Assembly (NCBI GenBank): GCA_033030425.1
Contig: JAUFSD010000017.1
Coordinates: 806,001-870,000, forward strand
Direction: 5' to 3'
Source: Verpa conica
Lineage: Eukaryota; Ascomycota; Pezizomycetes; Pezizales; Morchellaceae
Length of the DNA: 64,000 nt
Shown one piece after another: positions 1 to 11,952 of this stretch (positions are counted from its first letter, which is position 1; every line of letters begins with the position of its first letter). The position numbers and the translations under genes were made by a program. The notes beneath the pieces were generated by a model that was not told the origin of the DNA, did not search any database, and saw only the letters and a program-made list of their open reading frames with translations.

Positions 1-20
1 GGTTAGATGTTTGTTTGCAG

Positions 21-1172
21 AAGCTGCGGGAAAGGGCCCGTGAAGGGGACCAACAGATGGTGCATGCACTTCTAGAGCGGGGCACCAAACCAGATACTGA
101 GGCTTTGGTTGAGGCTATTAAGGGTGGCCATGCTGATATAGTTAGTCTACTATTGGCATATGGCGACGGGATAGTTGATCCGGAGCCCTGGTCCTCTCAG
201 AACCGCAATATGAGAGATAATCAAATACCAGCGTGGGATGAAACACCCATGCTTTCTGCTATTGGGAGGGGAAATTTAACTGTTTTAGGATATCTTTTGG
301 CAAGTGGGGTGAATCCACGGAGGCTGGATAGCAAAGGGAAATCATACATGGAGATTGCACGTGACCGTAAGGGAGATTTCTGGCAAGAGGAGGTCGAGAT
401 GCTGAAAAAGGCTTGGGATAAGGCTGGAAGAGGTATATCAGAGGGTGATCACTCAGCAGCCAACAAAAGTATACAAGGACCAGAAACCGAGATCAATTCT
501 ATACCAAGTGAGGATAAGGACAATATTGGTAATACCACTGAGACTGCAAGAGACATAACGTTTATCGAATCGGGTCCCGATGATTCTTTCGGTGAAATCA
601 ACTGCATTTGTGGGTTTTCTGATGATGATGGCCTCACAATATGTTGCGATAAATGTGGTACTTGGCAACATATTGTGTGCGTTCAGCTCATGCCGGAAGA
701 TTTGCCTGCGTCTTACTGTTGCCCAAGATGTTCCCCGCGGCCATTGGATATACAGAAGGCGAGAGATATTCAAAGGCACCAACAGGCTGAAGTACAAGCA
801 GAAAGAGGCCACCGAAAGAGACAACCGGTTCTGGTATCGAAAAAAAAGCAGAGGCGCAAAGACGACTTGAATAGCACTACCCCAAGGCCTCGTACTCGTA
901 GAGGTCGTAGAGGTCGTAGTTTGCCTGATCAATCCTACCTCGATTGTCCATTCCCGGGGTGTTCCTGTGTTGGATTAAAGGGCTTCGTGCGTGAGGATGA
1001 CCTGATCGATCACCGTAGAATGGTTCATAATGAGGTTATTCCCAAGGAAATATTTAGGTCTAGTGAGGGGGCTTCAACTAGGCGTTTCCGATCTGATGAC
1101 GCTGGGGCTGTTGGTAAAGCTGGGCCGGTTAATGGTGATGATACTCCCAACCATACACCTCAAACTTATTGA
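21..1172 (+). CDS. Ankyrin-repeat, PHD-finger and C2H2 protein (3' part, 5' end outside window)
   Basis: The window opens inside an intron whose 3' splice site (tttgcag) ends at 20; the exon then reads open to a TGA at 1170-1172. The first ~115 residues look like ankyrin repeats (LLERGTKPD, LLLAYGD, LLASGVNP). Bases 604-730 encode a PHD finger (CICGFSDDDGLTICCDKCGTW, with the remaining ligands following), of the type found in Set3/MLL5-like readers of methylated H3K4. A Lys/Arg-rich stretch follows (about 780-920), then a C2H2-like finger at about 947-1035 (C-x4-C-x16-H-x4-H, ending HRRMVH). Family knowledge: the fungal Set3 deacetylase complex contains a PHD protein (Set3) and an ankyrin protein (Hos4), so a nuclear chromatin role is likely. 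The exact orthology is not settled, and the N-terminus is missing. Confidence 0.75.
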   Translation, partial: KLRERAREGDQQMVHALLERGTKPDTEALVEAIKGGHADIVSLLLAYGDGIVDPEPWSSQNRNMRDNQIPAWDETPMLSAIGRGNLTVLGYLLASGVNPRRLDSKGKSYMEIARDRKGDFWQEEVEMLKKAWDKAGRGISEGDHSAANKSIQGPETEINSIPSEDKDNIGNTTETARDITFIESGPDDSFGEINCICGFSDDDGLTICCDKCGTWQHIVCVQLMPEDLPASYCCPRCSPRPLDIQKARDIQRHQQAEVQAERGHRKRQPVLVSKKKQRRKDDLNSTTPRPRTRRGRRGRSLPDQSYLDCPFPGCSCVGLKGFVREDDLIDHRRMVHNEVIPKEIFRSSEGASTRRFRSDDAGAVGKAGPVNGDDTPNHTPQTY

Positions 1173-3517
1173 TCTTGTGGTTGCGTACCCGTTTTCTTAT
1201 TTATCTGTTCCTTTTTTCCTTTTTCTTTCTTTACTTCCGGGCTCTTATTCTTTTATGTTTTTCTCCTCAATAGACCATGTATAGTCACTCATTTCTTTAC
1301 TTAACTTCCCTACTTCCGAAGCCCCACCCAACATATTTCTCCTATGTAGACCATAGTCCCCCGTGAGGCTCTTTTATTCTTCTATATACAATACTAGTCA
1401 TTCTTTTATTGCCTTCTTAGACAATCTCAACCTAGAAATAAGGCTAGAAAAGAAGGCCCTGGATAGATATAGGACTATAGCTATACTATTCCCGGGGAAG
1501 CCTTAATTTATGGTTCAGAGACTCGAGAAATAAGCATTTTAGAGGGCCCCTGCCATCTCCCTACCCACTATCGCAAAGACCCTAGATAAATACCCCTCAA
1601 GCCTCAATACTCATATTCCCCAAAAAGCGGCCAGGGCCTGGTAAATTCCAACCCCACATCCGACCATACGTCAACCCGTGATGCTGAGTCAATGTTATAC
1701 TCTGCTCTAACCCAAGCGCTAGAGGATGGAAATAGTGGTGATGGTTTAAGCAGAGGCCCTAACTAGTCATGATCGGCCCGATACCACAGATCGTAAATTT
1801 TAGTTCATAAAGCCTGTCGAGTATGTACCGAGTACTAGATACGACGCCAAGATTTGTGACTTGATGGCATTTGGCCTAGAATTGGGCTGCCATAACGCGG
1901 TCAAGGTCAACACTCGGCCAATTATAAAGAAGATCTTCAAGGCCAGTCAGTATGATATGGATAAGCTTAAACCTGTAACGCATATTGGAACAGATATGGA
2001 CGAAATAACCCTGAAAACGCTACCCTTAAACTCCGAATCCGAAAGCAAAGCGTGTAGCAGAGATAACACTACTTATCACAGTACAACTCCCCAACGTCGG
2101 AACCTTCCTTCCTTCTCCACATGTAGTCATCAAATCAGACACCATTATCCCTCATCCTTTACGGGAAGGGGGAGTAAAGATCATAACGTCAGAGAAGAGA
2201 AGTATAATCAGTCATAAAAAAAAGTAAGAATAAGGATATTCTTTTTATATATTTTGTTTCTCGCATGGTTTACCTTCAATACATGTATGTTTGATATCCT
2301 CACTGCTTCTAATAATCTAGGATTATTACTGCCTATAAACTATTTCTATTAATTTATTGGTAATTCTATTATTCCTCTATTTATAATTAATTTATTCATT
2401 TATTTATTTCTTAAAACTTGTAAGACTTTTAGTCATGTATTCTCACTCGACTTATTCCCCGGTCCCTAGACTAAACACAGACCCCAACTCTCTTATAACT
2501 CTGACTTGGTAACCCAACCCTTACCTTTTAGGGCTGGATCTTTTTGGATATATGTCACTGTTTAGTGTTTTTGATACCGATATATACATACTACTCAAAT
2601 CGATAATGCAAACATTAGGGACTAGAGCTCCCAACACACCCAAGGCGTAAAACACCATTTAGCTTAGTATATCCCACTCTGTTCACCCCTCTTGATCTGT
2701 CTGAAAAGACCAGCCTACACGCCAGTCCGCATCTAAGCACAAGCCACACACCCCTCCTCACTAGCCACTATACCTTAGAACGCCGGAGAAAAATATCCAC
2801 AACACAATACAACTCACGATACCTACCCTGATCCCCCCCAAAGCCGCAAAAATAAGCATAACGTATGTACTAGTACAAGCAAGACAAAAAAAGAAACCAC
2901 AACCCAATGTGACGTCAAAAACTTTCTTATTCCACCTTACACCTCGACCAACGAATAAGACATCATTCTCCCCTCACCGGTGGACAGAAAAAAGCAAAAA
3001 TCATAACGTCAACAAACAGTAGTTTCGACTACGAATCACTAAAAAAGTAAAAAAAACAAGAGGCACAGGAAAAAAAGTGTATTTAATAGACGTAATTGCG
3101 TCATAATCATTCGTTTCCTTTTTTTAAATAAAACCAGCACACTAAGCTTTTATAGACATAACCACGTCTCAAAGAACCCCCCCACCGGCCCCTCCCAGAG
3201 TAAGAAAAGGAAAATGATCGTACTAATACATCCAAAGAAAAAAGAAAAGGTTCGTATATCTTTCGTGATTCATCATATCAAAGGAAACCCCGTGTAGACA
3301 AAAGAGAAAGATGGCAAAAGGGAGAAAATAAGACACCCTTTCTAATCTGGTGCAATATTAAGCAACCAAATAGGTAAAAATAAGAGAGAAAGAGATGATA
3401 AAAATGATATAGAAAGAAAACCCCTAATCTATATCCCCAATGCAACCTAAAAAACAAAATACATATTCTACAACTTTGGTGTCGTCGAACCCTTTACCTA
3501 CTCGTATAATGTCAATA
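1173..3517. other. Convergent intergenic region
   Basis: This lies between the ends of two convergent genes. It is T-rich just after 1172 and A-rich from about 2870 to 3480, as expected for the 3' trailer of the minus-strand PTC7. One TACATGTA palindrome is at 2280-2287. A 118-codon open frame at 1861-2217 shows no recognisable motif and is not called. No RNA gene or transposon was recognised. Confidence 0.5.
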
Positions 3518-5303
3518 TCAATAACCAAAACCAAAACAGGTGTCTGAGATTCTACTAACCTCAACAACAACCATGCAAACAACACAGATATCATCCTTCT
3601 TCCCACCGTGGAAGTTCTCCCCAGGAAACAGTCTCTGTACCTCTTTCGCAAACGGCCCGTCTAATTTTGTACTAATACTCGCACTCTTCGCCCTAATCGC
3701 AATCGACTTTGCAACCTGCGCCTGGATCCCCGAGCCCTCTGTAGAAGCCGCGACACCTTCCAGATTCGCTGATGGAACAATCCCCACATCACCATTATTG
3801 GACCACCCTTTCCCAATCTGCATCTCATCCGTCACTACCCGGAGGACATCCTGGATCGAAAGATTATCCCAAACGCCATCGGTAGCAAAAATGATGACAT
3901 CTCCGTTCCGGAGGGTGTGCGAAGAGACCTGCGCGTCCGAGGGATCATCCGAAAACGGGCCCCCCCCAAACTGTCGCGCTTGGGCGAGCAACTTCTTCGG
4001 TATCATGGCGAGTTGGTACGGGGTGTTGAAATCATGTGTCTGAGGTGTTGATGCGTAGTGAACCTTGCCTTGTCGGATAATCAAAAATCCGGAATCTCCA
4101 AGGCTGCGCGTCCCCACGGAAGATCCCACGTCAGCCGGGTACACCCCCGAATAAAGAAAACTCCCGAGCCTCTTTTAAAGAACAACTCGTGACAGAATGG
4201 GGGGGGGGGGAGGGTGTGTGAGGTCTTACTTTGCGACATTCAGCTGACCATCAGGTTTGGCAATCCCAACACATGCGGTGCTTGCACCGCCAGCGATCGC
4301 ATCTTCGTCCAATATTCGCCTATATCCCGTCTCAATCAACTGCTTTGCGTTAATATTATCGGAGGACGCTTGATAAGCTGCCGTAGCCATCCGCTCGCAG
4401 AATGTGTGTGAGAAGTCGGCAGAGTCGATTCCGGACTCGGCATATCCGCCAACACCATCCGCCTATATATAATTTCCCGGGTTAGCACGGGATAGGGAAG
4501 GACTAGATTGAGTAATATTAGGAAAATGCCCCTACCACTCCCGTAGCTACAGCGCCACTATCGTTTATCCTGGATACAAAAAAGGCATCTTGTCCCGCGT
4601 CCGGCCGTGACTTTCTCCGCGCAGACTCCTGGACACGGTTGTAAGGGTTGAAATTGAAGATGTTGGCAGTAGGACTGAACCGTTTCTGCTTTGCGGCAAA
4701 GGATGCAGAGATATGGTAGGTGAATCGTGGTTGTTGGCCACTCGATGCTGCTGCCTGCACCGGAGTAGAGGAGGCAATAGTAGAAGTAGCAGTAGCGGCA
4801 GTAGCAGCAGTAGTAATAGTAGTAGTATTGTTATTGTGCCCCAGCGCACTATTAAAACGAGAGTTTCCCATAGTAGAGAAAGGCCGTACAGGAGTAGGCG
4901 AGGGAACAAGTGGGCTTGCAAGAGAGGGAGACATAAAAGAGGCTGAGGACGAGGACCAAGAGGGAGATATGGGACAGGAAGAGGGAGGGGGACGAAGCTG
5001 GGAGAGGATGGTAGACATTATTATATTACCTCGCGGGTGCGAGCGCCGCCGCTGCAGTGGAACTGCCACTGTTTCCCCTGAATTGTCTGACGGAGCCCTG
5101 TCCAAGGCGTTTGTTATCACTGGCGGGTGTAATCGAGTCCATTCATCGTTACAATATTCGGGAGCTCTTAGCGTGGACGAAGCCGTTGAGGACAGGCCAC
5201 GCATTGCTGGGGAGAAGCTGCCGCAGCGAACGCCCTGGGCCATAAGGCGTAAACGCAATGAGCAGCAGCAGGAGCTGCTGCTGCTGCATGATGCTCGCAT
5301 CAT
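3518..5303 (-). CDS. PTC7: Mitochondrial PP2C-type protein phosphatase (Ptc7-like)
   Basis: Three exons: 5303-4536, 4462-4230 and 4103-3518, in phase and giving 528 aa. PP2C motifs in order are RPDAGQDAFF, ADGVGGYAESG (metal-binding Asp, formed across intron 1), GASTACVG, NLGDSGF (formed across intron 2), FATDGVWDN and KKDDICVV near the C-terminus. The chosen start (MMRASC) gives a Ser/Cys/Arg-rich, acid-poor N-terminus typical of a mitochondrial presequence. The frame stays open upstream to 5660, so a longer form cannot be excluded. Residues ~100-200 are low-complexity Ser/Pro/Thr-rich. Yeast Ptc7 dephosphorylates Coq7 to activate ubiquinone synthesis; the same matrix role is inferred here. 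Intron 2 contains a G12 run at 4199-4210. Confidence 0.88.
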
Positions 5304-8300
5304 AGCGCCGTGAATGGGAGGGTGTGCGGGTGTGCGGGAGGGTTGTGGTTGAGGAGGAGGTTGGTGAGGGCGGAGAAAAGAAAAAAGCCTATTGCCTATT
5401 GCGGTAGAGGGTGTGTGAGAATTATGACAGCGAGACCTGGGGGGGGGGGCGAAGGGGGGGGGGGAGTGAATATGAGTATGTGAATATGTGTGTGGGGGAA
5501 TAGAAGATCCGAGGAGGGGCAGCAAAACAACAAACACCACAAGGTCAAAGAGATCTTTGTTCGTGATGTTGCAAGGATACCTAAACTTTGAGGTTGAAGA
5601 CCTGACGTTGGAATCTTGACTTGTCTCTTGTCTTGCCTTGTCACTTTCACTAAACTCCATCCATGAGTGGACCCATTTGATATCTTGGTAAGGGAGCGCT
5701 AGTGATGTTATACCAATTGGAGTGGAGACAATTGACTGGGCCCTTCCTCAGTGTAACTCGATGAGGGATCACCGAGCAATCACTGGGAGTAATTCAATGA
5801 GGGGAGTCAAATAAATCCAATAACTCAAAAGAGGGACAAGAGACAGTAGGCAATAGGCAAGAGACAAGAGACAAGAGACAAGCAAGACAATAACAAAGAC
5901 ACCGAGCACCTACCAATTAACCTCTAAACCATCAACTATCATGATGAGCACCCCAAAATCCCACAATTAATCACTACTTTCCCCAAAGAAAATAAAACAT
6001 ATACACAGGTGTCTCGTGGATCCAAAATGCCCATCTCCGTCAACCGCGGCCAACGTGTAAAAGATTAAAATCTCCCCCCCCCCCGCTCACTCACCCACCA
6101 CAAGATGCGTCCGCAGGAACAACTAATGTTAATGTATGGCCATGCAGCAATCCTGCTGAAACGCCAGCATTGCACCCGCACAGACGAGTCAGCGTAAAAC
6201 AAAAAAAGGGTCCCCAAAGAAACCTTCCATGCGTCCTTCGGTACCACAAGATCCCCCCCTCCCAATTCGCTTCAACAAACTACTCGTCCAGCAATCCCGG
6301 ATTCTCGCGACGAATCAAACAACCGATAGCCTCGGAACGGCGCGACAGCAGTTACATGTAGTTACTCAAGTCAAGATAGAGAAACTGTTTATTGAAATCT
6401 CCCACTCTCTCTCCTCTTCTCTTCTCTTCCTCGGCGGTAATGATACTTATGCGCCCCCCGTCAGGCAGGGATGACACTAGTATGCGCCCCGCCGCCCCTC
6501 GGTTCCGGATATTATTCCCCACACTTCTTGGAAACTCTAAGACTTGACCCCCCCTCTCTCCGCACACCTAAATATCAACCCTATCCGAAACGATCTTCCC
6601 TTCCCGCTGAAATTCGTTTGATCTTCGCTATTTATTAACCACCTCCTTGTAGTTTTGGGATTATTCTATTTTACACTGTTTCGAGGAGGAGGAGGAGGGT
6701 GGAAAGTAGAGTACGGGTGGGGACTATCCACTCTGAGACTTGTATGTAATAGCGCTCCCCTCCCTACTAACGTGACCCCACATTCAGCTACTACATGTAT
6801 TAATGCTGCGCCATCGTACGTACATGTATGTATGAATGAATCAATCATAAATGCATGGAACCCTAAGGCTAATGTACATGTATGTATCTGGCCCGTAACT
6901 TCGGCTTTTACACGTGCCGTGGTTGGTGGTACGTAGTTGCGTCCTCGTGTACTCTATTGCCATAGAAACAACACGGGTGTTTTTGTTTGTTTTATAAAAT
7001 ATTATGACACTCCTATCGCGGGTATGGATGCCGATGGATGAGAGGCCCGATGGCTGGGTAACCCCAGTGTCGAGGGGCGGGAGCTGAGAGAAACCCCGAT
7101 TGTTGAGGATTCGATTGTTGAGAGTATAAGAGTGTCAAAGAGATTCGATGGTTGAAGATGAAACAATTCGCATTAGACAGATTCCCAATTAATTGTGGGG
7201 GGAGGGGGGGAGTTGCTTAATTCTTATTCAATAATACTTCTATGTTATCACCTGCGATTAGCGAGCCCCATATCGGGCTGATTTTCGATCCGCAATTCTA
7301 CATGTAAATACTCAAATCTCATATATGTGATCAACCAAGCATGTTTATATGTAGTGTAATCCCATCGCTCTTTTCCATACGGATCTAATGCACCTCATCA
7401 CAGTAATACCACCAATAAGATATATGTAATTGGGTTAAAAAATTTACACCAGAGGTAATATATAGTCCTGAGCATTCATACCCACCAGCTCTTACTTAGG
7501 CTGTCAATATCACATTAGAAAGCTATATATATATAACGGTTAAGGTAGCTAATTGCTCTAATGGTTATAACTTCTCCTATTGATTGTCCTAAACAATAGG
7601 AGTAGGCATGTAGCGTTCTAGGCGACCTTTACAGTACTTAAGAAAACAAACACTTGGAGGGGGAGGTTTTTATTGATTACAAGATCAATAGTCTCTGGGT
7701 GAAGCTCAAGATTCTCTTCATTTGTAAAGGGGGGTAGCATAACATATACAGTTATTCCAGCAGACATTGTATTGGACGTGCCTGACTACGGTAATTTCCT
7801 TCAGGCTCAAGTGTAACGGTATCCTCATCACATGTACCCCACATATCCAGGTTAGAGAATCATTGAAATATCTCTAAATAGCACCTATGCTAGCGGGTAA
7901 GATTCAGCAAGATATGTAATACTATACGATATTACAAAGATACCTGAAAATACTAGATAATATGCCACTAGCATCTCTAAAATGCCTTACTAACATCACA
8001 CCCTCTCTAAAACTCTTTGACCCAAGCCTCCTAACACGGTTGCCACCGTTTAAGAACCACTAACCTCTAATAACCGAGTCAATGAGTGCGACAAAGTCGT
8101 GTCTCTCGAGTTAGACAGCAACCTCAAGTGAATACGTAATAAAAATAATGCTGGGGAATATATTCTCGATAGTAATCCTGCATAGCTTCTTTTGGGAAGC
8201 TCTTGAGGATTTTTGAAAGTCACGTTTACCTCGAAGCAACTAGGGCCAGCATTCAACTGAATATTAAGGAGAACATCTACTTAATTTGACGGTACTGATG

Positions 8301-9111
8301 GGCTGGGTGCGATCCTTGTTTCTGGGGTACGGATGGGGGTTCTCTCTTTGGAACAGAGTACAAGTGATCGATCTGATGACCCTTGACCATGCCCAGAATA
8401 TTGGAAGGTGATAAGTGATTTCATTGGGGAGCCACTTTCGTCGTAAAAACCGTAAATAGTATTCTTGTATAAACCGGTAAGGTGTTCGTGTAGAGGCTGA
8501 GATTGTGACCCGAAAGGCCTTGTCCGTCGAAACAATATAAGGTTAAATGATTATATTTACAATAGACTCCCAAGCAGTGACATCTGTGGGTGAAATCACA
8601 TGTAGCCTATGGAGGTTAGGCTGGGGCTACGACTAAAGGTTTCACCCTGCAACTCTGGTAGAAGTGAGTTTTGGTTTCAAAATATCACATATTGTCCATC
8701 ACGACCTAATCACACAAGACTACTATTTGTTGCAAGGATTTTATGTGGTGAGAGTTGGAAATCTTTGCATATATTGTCGAGATCAGCAGAGGGTGTGGTT
8801 TTGATTATGTCTTAAATTATAGCTAAGAGCTATAGACATTTCTAGCTACCTGAGTTTATCTCCTTTAATTACCAATTAGTACTTTGGCTATATCTTGTAG
8901 TCGGTGCTATTTGCTATAGCAATGAAAGCTACATATATAGGGCTTGCGGTTGGGCCAAGATTCACTATCCCGACGGAGAGTTTAGATTCTAGGGATACAC
9001 CGCTCTTACCGTCCGTCTCCTTCCCTTCTAATCTTATCGTACAAAACAAAGAGAAAGATGAAATCATTGCTAAAAATAAAATAGAAAACGCATCCCATAT
9101 CAAACCCGTAC
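5304..9111. other. Long intergenic region
   Basis: No credible gene is seen. The PTC7 leader side holds G11 runs at 5439-5449 and 5454-5464, tandem CAAGAGA units around 5845-5885 and a C11 run at 6074-6084. Five TACATGTA palindromes cluster at 6353, 6792, 6821, 6875 and 7299. From about 7000 the sequence becomes A+T-rich with many TAG/CTA triplets, like the other gene-poor zones. Short open frames at 8050-8256 and 8281-8535 (minus) and 8609-8815 (plus) have no recognisable motif; they could be decayed sequence. Confidence 0.5.
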
Positions 9112-10487
9112 TCATAGCTCCACATGCCAAACCTTCCCGTTCCACTCATCCTCCCCCCCCTCATTATCATCGGGAATGTTCGCCTTATCAACCACCTCTT
9201 TTTTTCCTTCCGCTTTCTCTACAATCTTGCCTTTACTGTCAGCCTCCTTACTCTCCTTCTTTTTCCCGCCCTCGATCACCTTCTCCACTTTCTTTCCCAG
9301 TCCATCACCAGCTGCAAGCCCCAGTGCAGCCTTAGCAGCCTCTCTAAGTAGCTCCAGTGCGTCCGCTTGCTCATTTTTTGCCTTGAGTTCGTAGTAATCT
9401 TCCATAGCCTTGGGGTCCATAACCTCACGGCATTGCACGCCGTTCGCACGGTCCTCACGTGGCGGGAGGAATGCAACGTCGTTGCAGAGGCGGGGGGTGT
9501 AGACAACCATTAGATAGCAGCATATCGAGACTTCCTTAATCCAGCCAATCCGGTCGGAGCCTTGCGGATGACAGTGAAACTAGAATAAGGCAGCTGCGTC
9601 AGCTAATTCTCACGTGACATGGGCTATGCACGAGGCGCCCTCCTCTACCGCCAACAAAAAAACACACGAAAATTCAAGACAAACCTGAATCTCAATCTTC
9701 CTCTCTTTCCTCGTTAAATCGCAAGTCGTTCCACCTCCAAGCTTCTGTACTAAAAACCTCAGTTCTCCCGTCGCCTGTAGTTCTGTCCCCTCTACTTTAT
9801 TCCCCTTCCCCTCTTCCTTCTCTTTCTTCTCCTTCGTGCGCTTCTCCGCAGACACCATCCCGAGAACATAGCTCGGTGTCCCCGGATCCTCCATAGGTGG
9901 CCATGAGTTAGTAGCTCCACCCGCCGGTGGCTTCTGGTGGAATTGCCGAACCTCGCGGTTGTGACAGTAAGAGTATGACCACCACCCCGACACAAAGTAC
10001 AAACACTCCCCCTCCAGCTCACTCAGTAGCTCCCACCCCCTCGTAGTCGCACGTGCAAGCTCCTTCTCTTCTGCCGCGCGGGAGAGCTCTTTTTCGGTTG
10101 CGTTGAGTGCCGGCGGGGGCTTAACCACCGGGACCGAACAGAGGTACTGGCGCCCCTTGAGCCAGAGAGCTTCATAAGATTCGGAGATGCCGGGGGTGTC
10201 TTCGTTGGCGGGGGCGGATGTCGGAGATGCGCCGTTTGCAGAGGAGGTGGGAGCTTGCGCGAGCCGCGCAGAGGCTTCAGCCTCCGTGATGGGTTCTAGA
10301 GGGAATTGAATCTCATACTGGAACCGGTGTAAGCTATAGATACAAGCGCTCGTGGGAGAGAGACGGGTGGAGGAGGGGCAGAGAAACATACCTGTGGAAA
10401 CGCTAATAGATCATCGTTAACGCTGAACAATCCATTAACTGTGGCCACAGAGGCTGCAACAAACAACACAAGAGCACTCCGCACCAT
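9112..10487 (-). CDS. YOS9: ER quality-control lectin Yos9/OS-9
   Basis: Three exons: 10487-10392, 10317-9685 and 9579-9112, all junctions in phase 0, giving 398 aa. Residues 1-19 are a signal peptide (MVRSALVLFVAASVATVNG), followed by the family-typical LLAFPQYEI joined across intron 1. The mannose-6-phosphate-receptor-homology domain spans about 136-275: GECLYFVSGWWSYSYC, HNREVRQFHQ, TTCDLTRKERKIEIQ joined to FHC across intron 2, then IKEVSICCYLMVVYTPRLC. Yos9 binds trimmed N-glycans on misfolded luminal proteins and hands them to the Hrd1 ubiquitin ligase. A charged Lys/Glu-rich tail follows. The protein ends HVEL rather than the HDEL of yeast Yos9; this may still work as an ER-retrieval signal. 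Identity is firm; the splice sites are read by eye. Confidence 0.92.
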
Positions 10488-11860
10488 TGCTGGTTAGAGT
10501 TTTGTGAGTGATAGAAGAAACAATCTATCTCTATTTACTGTTAGAATAGAACGGGAGGTTTCGCGGGAGTGTTTTGTGAAGGAGATAAAGTTGTAGAACT
10601 GTATCGAAATCTGTCTTGTTGGGGGGTCAACACCTGGTTGAGGCCAAGTTTCAGATTTGGGCTGCTGCGGGATGCTTAGGTGTGGCGTTCAGATGTCCTG
10701 TAAACGCGCTTAGAACTGCAGGGACGAGGGACAGTCGCAGCCAAAGAGATATCTCGGTGATCGGGGATGTTTTGACGAGTTGCAGATGGCCATCGAGTAG
10801 CTGCAGTTCTGTATGCGGTCACGTGACTGAATGCTTCACATAGTAGCACTCGGTTGGGATGAGAGCCCCTCTCTGAGCCTCGATCGACTCTACCAGCCAA
10901 GGGTAAATCACCATCTCCATTCTCCAGATGCCTAATTAACAAATTGCCATCAGAAAATCTATAGAGAAAATGCGGAGAAAGGATTCGGCCATCTTTGGGC
11001 CACCGGAAAAATGACAACTTCATCACCCTAGATACGATCGAACCCGATCACAATTTAAGGAGAGAAATTTCAGGAGATGAATTACCGATACTGCGTGTCT
11101 TCACAGATATATTCTCCTATTGCCTGATAGACCAGACTAGTGACAACTATTATAGCTAGGAAGCTAGGTACTGGGAGTAAAGAGCTATATATGGAGTAAT
11201 AAGATAGTCTTAAGTACACAAGCTGGTTGTCAAATCAAGGGGTTTATGCTCTAGTTAGAGCAAACTAGAGCATAGAACGAAGTTTCTCACTTAATTTCTC
11301 TAATCCTACTCGCAGATACCTTATAAAATTATTTCATGCCACACCCAAAACAGCTATAGACGCAAAGTCTGAAACCAAAGAGACCTTCTAGTAGGTGACT
11401 AGGGTCCAGCAATGGAGGCTCTTCAAATTTCTATCGCCGTATATATGTTGTATATATAGATGATGTATTCTACCTACTGGTAAGATACAAAGACTCGATA
11501 AATTGTGATTACTGTGTCTTGATACAAACAACTACTAAGAAGATATAACTGAAATGTCTCATTCAACCATTTACGTTTGAGTCCTTTAGTGGAGTACTTG
11601 GTATTATACCGAAGCTAAGTTTACTAAGAATTTGGTTGTTTATACTACATGTAGTGATATATCTTTCATTTATAGTATTAGATCGTATAAATTAAGGTAA
11701 ATAGCATTCTTCGACGCGCCAGATCTCGATCCTTCTAGTGCCCTGATCTTGTTATCGTACTCGTTTATAAATCGTGTATTATCCGGCTATTCACTAACCG
11801 AGGCACCAAATGGATGTTATCAGTACGAAGTCTATGGAGATCTAAAAAAACTTCATCAAC
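10488..11860. other. YOS9 upstream region
   Basis: This is the promoter side of YOS9. It contains the 10-bp palindrome GTCACGTGAC at 10818-10827, an E-box of the kind bound by bHLH factors, about 330 bp upstream of the ATG. Further on the sequence is A+T-rich, with a TACATGTA at 11646-11653. A 116-codon open frame at 10676-11026 (minus) has no recognisable motif and is not called. Confidence 0.45.
10818..10827. promoter_or_regulatory. Candidate E-box palindrome GTCACGTGAC
   Basis: A perfect 10-bp palindrome containing CACGTG, 331 bp upstream of the YOS9 start codon. CACGTG cores are bound by fungal bHLH regulators. Function here is inferred only from position and symmetry. Confidence 0.3.
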
Positions 11861-11952
11861 GGTCGCATGGCCCAATGGCAAGGCGCTTGACTACGAAGAG
11901 CAAGGCTCGATTCGGTATCAAGAGATTCCAGGTTCGACCCCTGGTGTGATCA
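11861..11952 (+). tRNA. tRNA-Arg (anticodon ACG) with a 20-nt intron
   Basis: A full cloverleaf can be drawn. The acceptor stem GGTCGCA (11861-11867) pairs with TGTGATC (11945-11951) with two G-U pairs, and the discriminator A is at 11952. The D arm has stem GCC/GGC and a loop with GG. The anticodon stem is CTTGA/TCAAG with loop C-T-ACG-A-A. The T arm is CCAGG-TTCGACC-CCTGG. A 20-nt intron (11897-11916) sits one base 3' of the anticodon, the canonical eukaryotic tRNA intron position. It decodes CGU (and CGC/CGA through inosine). No CCA is encoded, as expected in eukaryotes. It stands alone in a gene-poor stretch. Confidence 0.93.
11897..11916 (+). other. tRNA-Arg intron
   Basis: Twenty nucleotides between position 37 and position 38 of the tRNA. 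Removing them restores a 7-nt anticodon loop and a perfect 5-bp anticodon stem. Confidence 0.85.

Noticed and set aside
1861..2217. 118-codon frame in the first intergenic region
   Set aside because: No domain, low-quality start context, and its composition resembles the surrounding non-coding DNA.
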